Under the pieces are notes generated by a model, which was not told the origin of the DNA, made no database searches, and saw only the letters and a list, made by a program, of their open reading frames with translations. Below, one piece after another: positions 61,701-64,000 of a stretch of DNA of 64,000 nt. Numbering within the stretch: the stretch's first letter is position 1; each line of letters begins with the position of its first letter. Position numbers and translations under genes: made by a program. Source of the stretch: Chitinophagales bacterium (GTDB lineage Bacteria; Bacteroidota; Bacteroidia; Chitinophagales; LD1); contig JAHBTS010000006.1 in assembly GCA_019638515.1 (NCBI GenBank), positions 82,301 through 146,300 of the forward strand, given 5' to 3'.

Positions 61701-63776
61701 GATTTGCTAAACTCCATTCTTACCGTAGAGCAAATTCCTGAAATTATTGTTGCCGATTCGCGTATAATTCCCGATTCAGGGAAAGTAGTTATTGAAGCCG
61801 ATGCCAAAATGCGCACACTTCATAATGCTACCATTATTTCCGATACCATCAGCGGCACACACAAAATATCTAAAGCCACATTAGACATTATTAGCAAGGC
61901 AGAACTAAAAGGAAGTGGCGAATACAAATACAGCACCATCAACACACCGGAGCAAACCATTGTATTCGATGACATCAGCGTAAAAAGAACCACCTCCGGC
62001 AAACGCGGAAAAGACGAAGAATTTCACCTTTCATCTAAAGGCCCCATAAACGAAGACGCCCAATTTATACTCTATCCAAACGTAAATTTTGTGGGCGAAG
62101 CAAGCATGTATTCACAAAACCCATACATGATTTTTAAAGGCACTGCCAAAGTGCATTACAAAACAGCCAATGTAGAAGCAGCAGAATTTTCGTTTGAAGA
62201 CACCATAAACCCAAAACAGCTTTTAATACATTACAAACCCGACACCAAAGACGCTACCGGCACACCTGTAATTGCCGGCATCAGTTGCGCCAAATCTGCC
62301 GAAGAAATTCACCTTTATTCTAACCTGCTCAACATAAAAGAAAACCTTACCGACCCAACACTCTTTAAAGCCGATGGCATTCTGTATCACGATACAAAAA
62401 CAAACGAATACGCCTTTGGTAACAAAGAAAAAATTGTAGATGGCGCACTTAAAGGAAACGTATTGCGCTTCAACGATGAAAAAGGAATAATTACTGCCGA
62501 AGGCGATTTCGATCTTGGCCTAAAAATTTCGCCACTAAAAGTGCGCATGGTGGGCGATGTAGAAAACGATTTAAACAAAGGCACGTTCAACTTCAACACT
62601 ACATTGGGAATAGACCTGCGCACCACAAAAGACATAGACGAAAAACTCGCCAAGTTTTTGTATGACGACAACGTAGATTTAAATGATGTAACTTACGAAA
62701 CCGACCGCGCCAAAAAACAATTCTACCAACTGTGCGAAGACAAAAAAGACGATGCCGTTTTAAAAGAATTTGAACGCACCGCCACCTTTAAGCGCCCCAA
62801 AGAATTTACACACCACTTAGTTTTCTCCAACCTAAATTTAGTATTCGATAAAGTAGATGGCACACTACGCAGCATCGGAAAAATAGGACTGGCAATGGTG
62901 GGCGAAAAAGCCATCAACAAAAAGCTAGACGGATCCATAGAAATGAGTTTTGTGCCGGGCGATGAACATATTTACATCTATTTGCGCACCGGTGTGGGCG
63001 AATGGTTTTTTATGGAATACAAAAATGGCGTATATGGTCTTTTAAGTTCCTACGATGTATTTGCAACACAAGTTGGCGCACTAATGCCTAGCGGAAAAAA
63101 TATAATTAAAGACGATAAAGGCACTTCGTTTTATCGCTTTGTAATTGGCAATGCTGCCAACCAAGCAGATTTTGTAGATCGCATGAGAGAAAAGAAAATT
63201 GCCGCAGGTGAAAAAGTAGATGAAGCCCCACGACCCCGTCCAAAACCGGTAGCACCTCCTACCTCTGCACCTCCCGCAGATGAGCAAGAAAAATCTACAC
63301 CGGAAATCATGCCTTCAAAAAACAAAAAACAAACTGAAACTGACGGAGAAACAACACCTCCCGTACAAGAAGAGACTCCTGCACAAGAACAGAAAAAGCC
63401 TGCAGGAAGAAGGCAAAAATATTCGCGTGAAGTACAAGAAACACCTACAGCACAACCAGAAACCACACCTACACCGGAAAGCCCTAAGCAAGAAGATGCA
63501 GCACCTGCCGAAGAAGTAAAACCTAAAGAAGAAGCTAAACCTGCCGGCAGAAGGCAAAAGTATTCTCGCGAAGTTCAAGAAGATAGCAGTGCTCCGCAAG
63601 CCGCACCACAACAAGAATCCGGCACACCAGCCCCTACCGAAACCGCACCACAGCAGGAAGTTACTCCTGCTGCAACCGATGGAGTAAAAGTTGAAGATGT
63701 TCCTTCCGATGAAGGTGGAAAGAAAAAGAAGAAAAAAGGAAAAGATAAAACCGAAGAAACTCCCGAAACAGAATAA
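58731..63776 (+). CDS. Very large exported protein with low-complexity tail, unrecognised
   Basis: This 1681-residue protein starts at ATG 58731, giving the signal peptide MNKLLIALLLSFSIATAQ; an upstream TTG in frame adds residues that hide it. Residues 20-~1480 are folded, mostly beta-strand patterns (GKGGKADWKRSSQDVNKVFV, KGKIELDYNGLKGDG, GELLLTQQGLFGNGTLDW, TAKVHYKTANVEAAEFSFED), with helical insertions near 450-540. The final ~180 residues are Pro/Glu/Lys-rich and disordered, with a 14-residue motif PAGRRQKYSREVQE repeated at 1557 and 1604, and end in a Lys-rich stretch. I know no family; it resembles large AsmA/OstA-like periplasmic scaffolds by strand pattern. No sorting domain is visible. 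Confidence 0.7.
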   Translation: MNKLLIALLLSFSIATAQNVALFSTEPQQFVRDLDGFMNANKLPDCKEATEAFQKAVKDGVITEQQLKFIAATANVMREKNFPASPQFSNYINAIVAFARSGKPESIFNDWDEVCDQMLRNLKRGENSSYTKFLEFSKVYFEQNLLHKTQNKAWKVDAAECKLEYTDGKPRLKIPATRFYGFLSTDTIQIYNTQGYYYPVENKFEGKGGKADWKRSSQDVNKVFVTLKNYVVDLSTYGYTIDSAIFTNSYYLKRVLPGKFTDKLIPNNDTTKSDYPRFESYETDIVLNQVAPNVNYFGGFNFWGTKVVGYNSNGESAGFDFYTRDGKTLAMRARSKDILIIRDKELGASNAEIVIFFGKDSIFHPSVNLNYRVDRREMRLFRGENAIGRSRFIDSYHQFEFETDALIWNLDSSRMQMKILTGVGKNAANFESTNYFNKDRIRQIQGVSAYEPLALIYQLQKQKGTDEIAAIDIAKKIDPKLTEVQIKSLLYKLVENGFIIYNEKAGLVRLSEKLSKYVLANAKKVDYDYLRMRSIAPDGIDYLDLKTADMQLRGVGLIPISDTANVTFFPTKKTVDILKDRNMKFDGTIIAGRIDLAGKENKFVYDTFVVNMQKVDSLMMYIPDGDKLDEEGKPMLKPLRSKLENLSARLEVDAPINKSGRSRLHQFPRITTKGSSYVYYEDSTTNKAAYSKKDFFFQVEPFQIDSLNNLEPTVLDFKGKLVSGGIFPDISENLKLQDDLSLGFKTEAPPSGLALFKDKGNYKGKIELDYNGLKGDGVITHSTAAFTSSAIRFYPDSVLAQTDSFTIAATDKGVMTPDVQSTKVDIFWKSKVDSMYAKMTETPFAMYGKSTQLKGELLLTQQGLFGNGTLDWSEANLISQGFYFKTRHLGADTAELRIKTPDGSGTAFLSPNVKAKVDFDKREGNFNNNLVGVPTEFAYNQYNTFIPNFRWDIDKHILEFKSPEGSKGEQFNSLNKAQKGLNFIAKRATYDLLNSILTVEQIPEIIVADSRIIPDSGKVVIEADAKMRTLHNATIISDTISGTHKISKATLDIISKAELKGSGEYKYSTINTPEQTIVFDDISVKRTTSGKRGKDEEFHLSSKGPINEDAQFILYPNVNFVGEASMYSQNPYMIFKGTAKVHYKTANVEAAEFSFEDTINPKQLLIHYKPDTKDATGTPVIAGISCAKSAEEIHLYSNLLNIKENLTDPTLFKADGILYHDTKTNEYAFGNKEKIVDGALKGNVLRFNDEKGIITAEGDFDLGLKISPLKVRMVGDVENDLNKGTFNFNTTLGIDLRTTKDIDEKLAKFLYDDNVDLNDVTYETDRAKKQFYQLCEDKKDDAVLKEFERTATFKRPKEFTHHLVFSNLNLVFDKVDGTLRSIGKIGLAMVGEKAINKKLDGSIEMSFVPGDEHIYIYLRTGVGEWFFMEYKNGVYGLLSSYDVFATQVGALMPSGKNIIKDDKGTSFYRFVIGNAANQADFVDRMREKKIAAGEKVDEAPRPRPKPVAPPTSAPPADEQEKSTPEIMPSKNKKQTETDGETTPPVQEETPAQEQKKPAGRRQKYSREVQETPTAQPETTPTPESPKQEDAAPAEEVKPKEEAKPAGRRQKYSREVQEDSSAPQAAPQQESGTPAPTETAPQQEVTPAATDGVKVEDVPSDEGGKKKKKKGKDKTEETPETE
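63399..63440 (+). repeat. Repeat unit 1 encoding PAGRRQKYSREVQE
   Basis: This 42-nt unit codes for a 14-residue motif identical in sequence to the unit at 63540-63581; the DNA differs at several third-codon positions, so selection is on the protein. Confidence 0.9.
63540..63581 (+). repeat. Repeat unit 2 encoding PAGRRQKYSREVQE
   Basis: Second copy of the 14-residue motif, 47 residues after the first, within the low-complexity tail of the 1681-residue protein. Confidence 0.9.
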
Positions 63777-63802
63777 GTAAACTTACTGTTTTAAACCTAT
63801 GC

Positions 63803-63837
63803 AAAGGAGGCTGTTTATTTTAACCAGTCTCCTTTTT
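63803..63837 (+). terminator. Intrinsic terminator of the large exported-protein gene
   Basis: AAAGGAGGCTG (63803-63813) pairs with CAGTCTCCTTT (63825-63835), with one G-U wobble, followed by a T-run. The remaining ~160 bases to the window end are AT-rich and hold no gene I can support. Confidence 0.85.
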
Positions 63838-64000
63838 GTTTTCTCAACTGTGCCAACTCCATACTTAACAATTGCTGCATTAACATTTAATATCCACTCT
63901 TTTACTAAAAGAAAATAAACAAAGTGCTCTATATTTTGAATGTATGAATTGCATGAAGTATGCTTTGTGCTTATGCAATAACCTTTAATATACTAAACAT

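Noticed and set aside
63838..64000. A short gene starting near 63944
   Set aside because: The frame from the ATG closes after about 14 codons and has no homology-like features.

Overview
The window comes from a member of the phylum Bacteroidota, probably near Chitinophagales/Saprospirales, although the order cannot be fixed from sequence alone. Four signs agree. Promoters carry the Bacteroidota -7 box TAnnTTTG. Several proteins have type IX secretion (T9SS) C-terminal sorting domains, both type A and type B. NuoG is the short form without a molybdopterin domain. Ribosome-binding sites are weak and several starts are TTG or GTG.

Positions 1-33,200 are mostly ordinary chromosome. They hold a UDP-sugar dehydrogenase (cut by the left edge) with a DegT/WbpE-type aminotransferase, YchF, a small SRP RNA with a textbook promoter, a transaldolase-like aldolase, a TonB-dependent receptor, a NUDIX hydrolase divergent from pyrE with overlapping start codons, and an agmatine deiminase-like protein. 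A penicillin-acylase-like hydrolase, isochorismate synthase, RlmH, large T9SS cargo proteins (one PNGase F-like), a coiled-coil gene with zapA, RNase Y, an OstA-like protein with two outer-membrane proteins, two tandem T9SS paralogues, and an isolated nuoG-nuoH pair follow.

Positions 33,242-55,004 form an accessory biosynthetic region and are the most interesting part. It encodes four family-2 glycosyltransferases, two polytopic membrane proteins that could be GT-C-like transferases, a GNAT acyltransferase, a Gfo/Idh/MocA dehydrogenase, two B12-binding radical SAM enzymes, two aspartyl/asparaginyl-hydroxylase-fold oxygenases, a PhyH-like oxygenase and a NodU/CmcH carbamoyltransferase. It also has two WbpG-type PP-loop amidotransferases. 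One is fused to an N-terminal class II (Ntn) glutaminase. The other lies directly behind a nitrilase-superfamily amidase, recalling NAD synthetase. No HisH/HisF-type partner is visible. My reading is a pathway for an unusual, heavily modified glycan or glycolipid with amidine/amide, carbamoyl, hydroxyl and possibly C-methyl decorations. This is inference from gene content.

Positions 55,037-64,000 hold an M42 peptidase, a PI-PLC-like lipoprotein, two small membrane proteins (one DUF420) and a 1681-residue exported protein with a low-complexity tail carrying a repeated 14-residue motif. No tRNA, rRNA, CRISPR array, insertion sequence, integrase or intergenic gap longer than 300 bases was seen.
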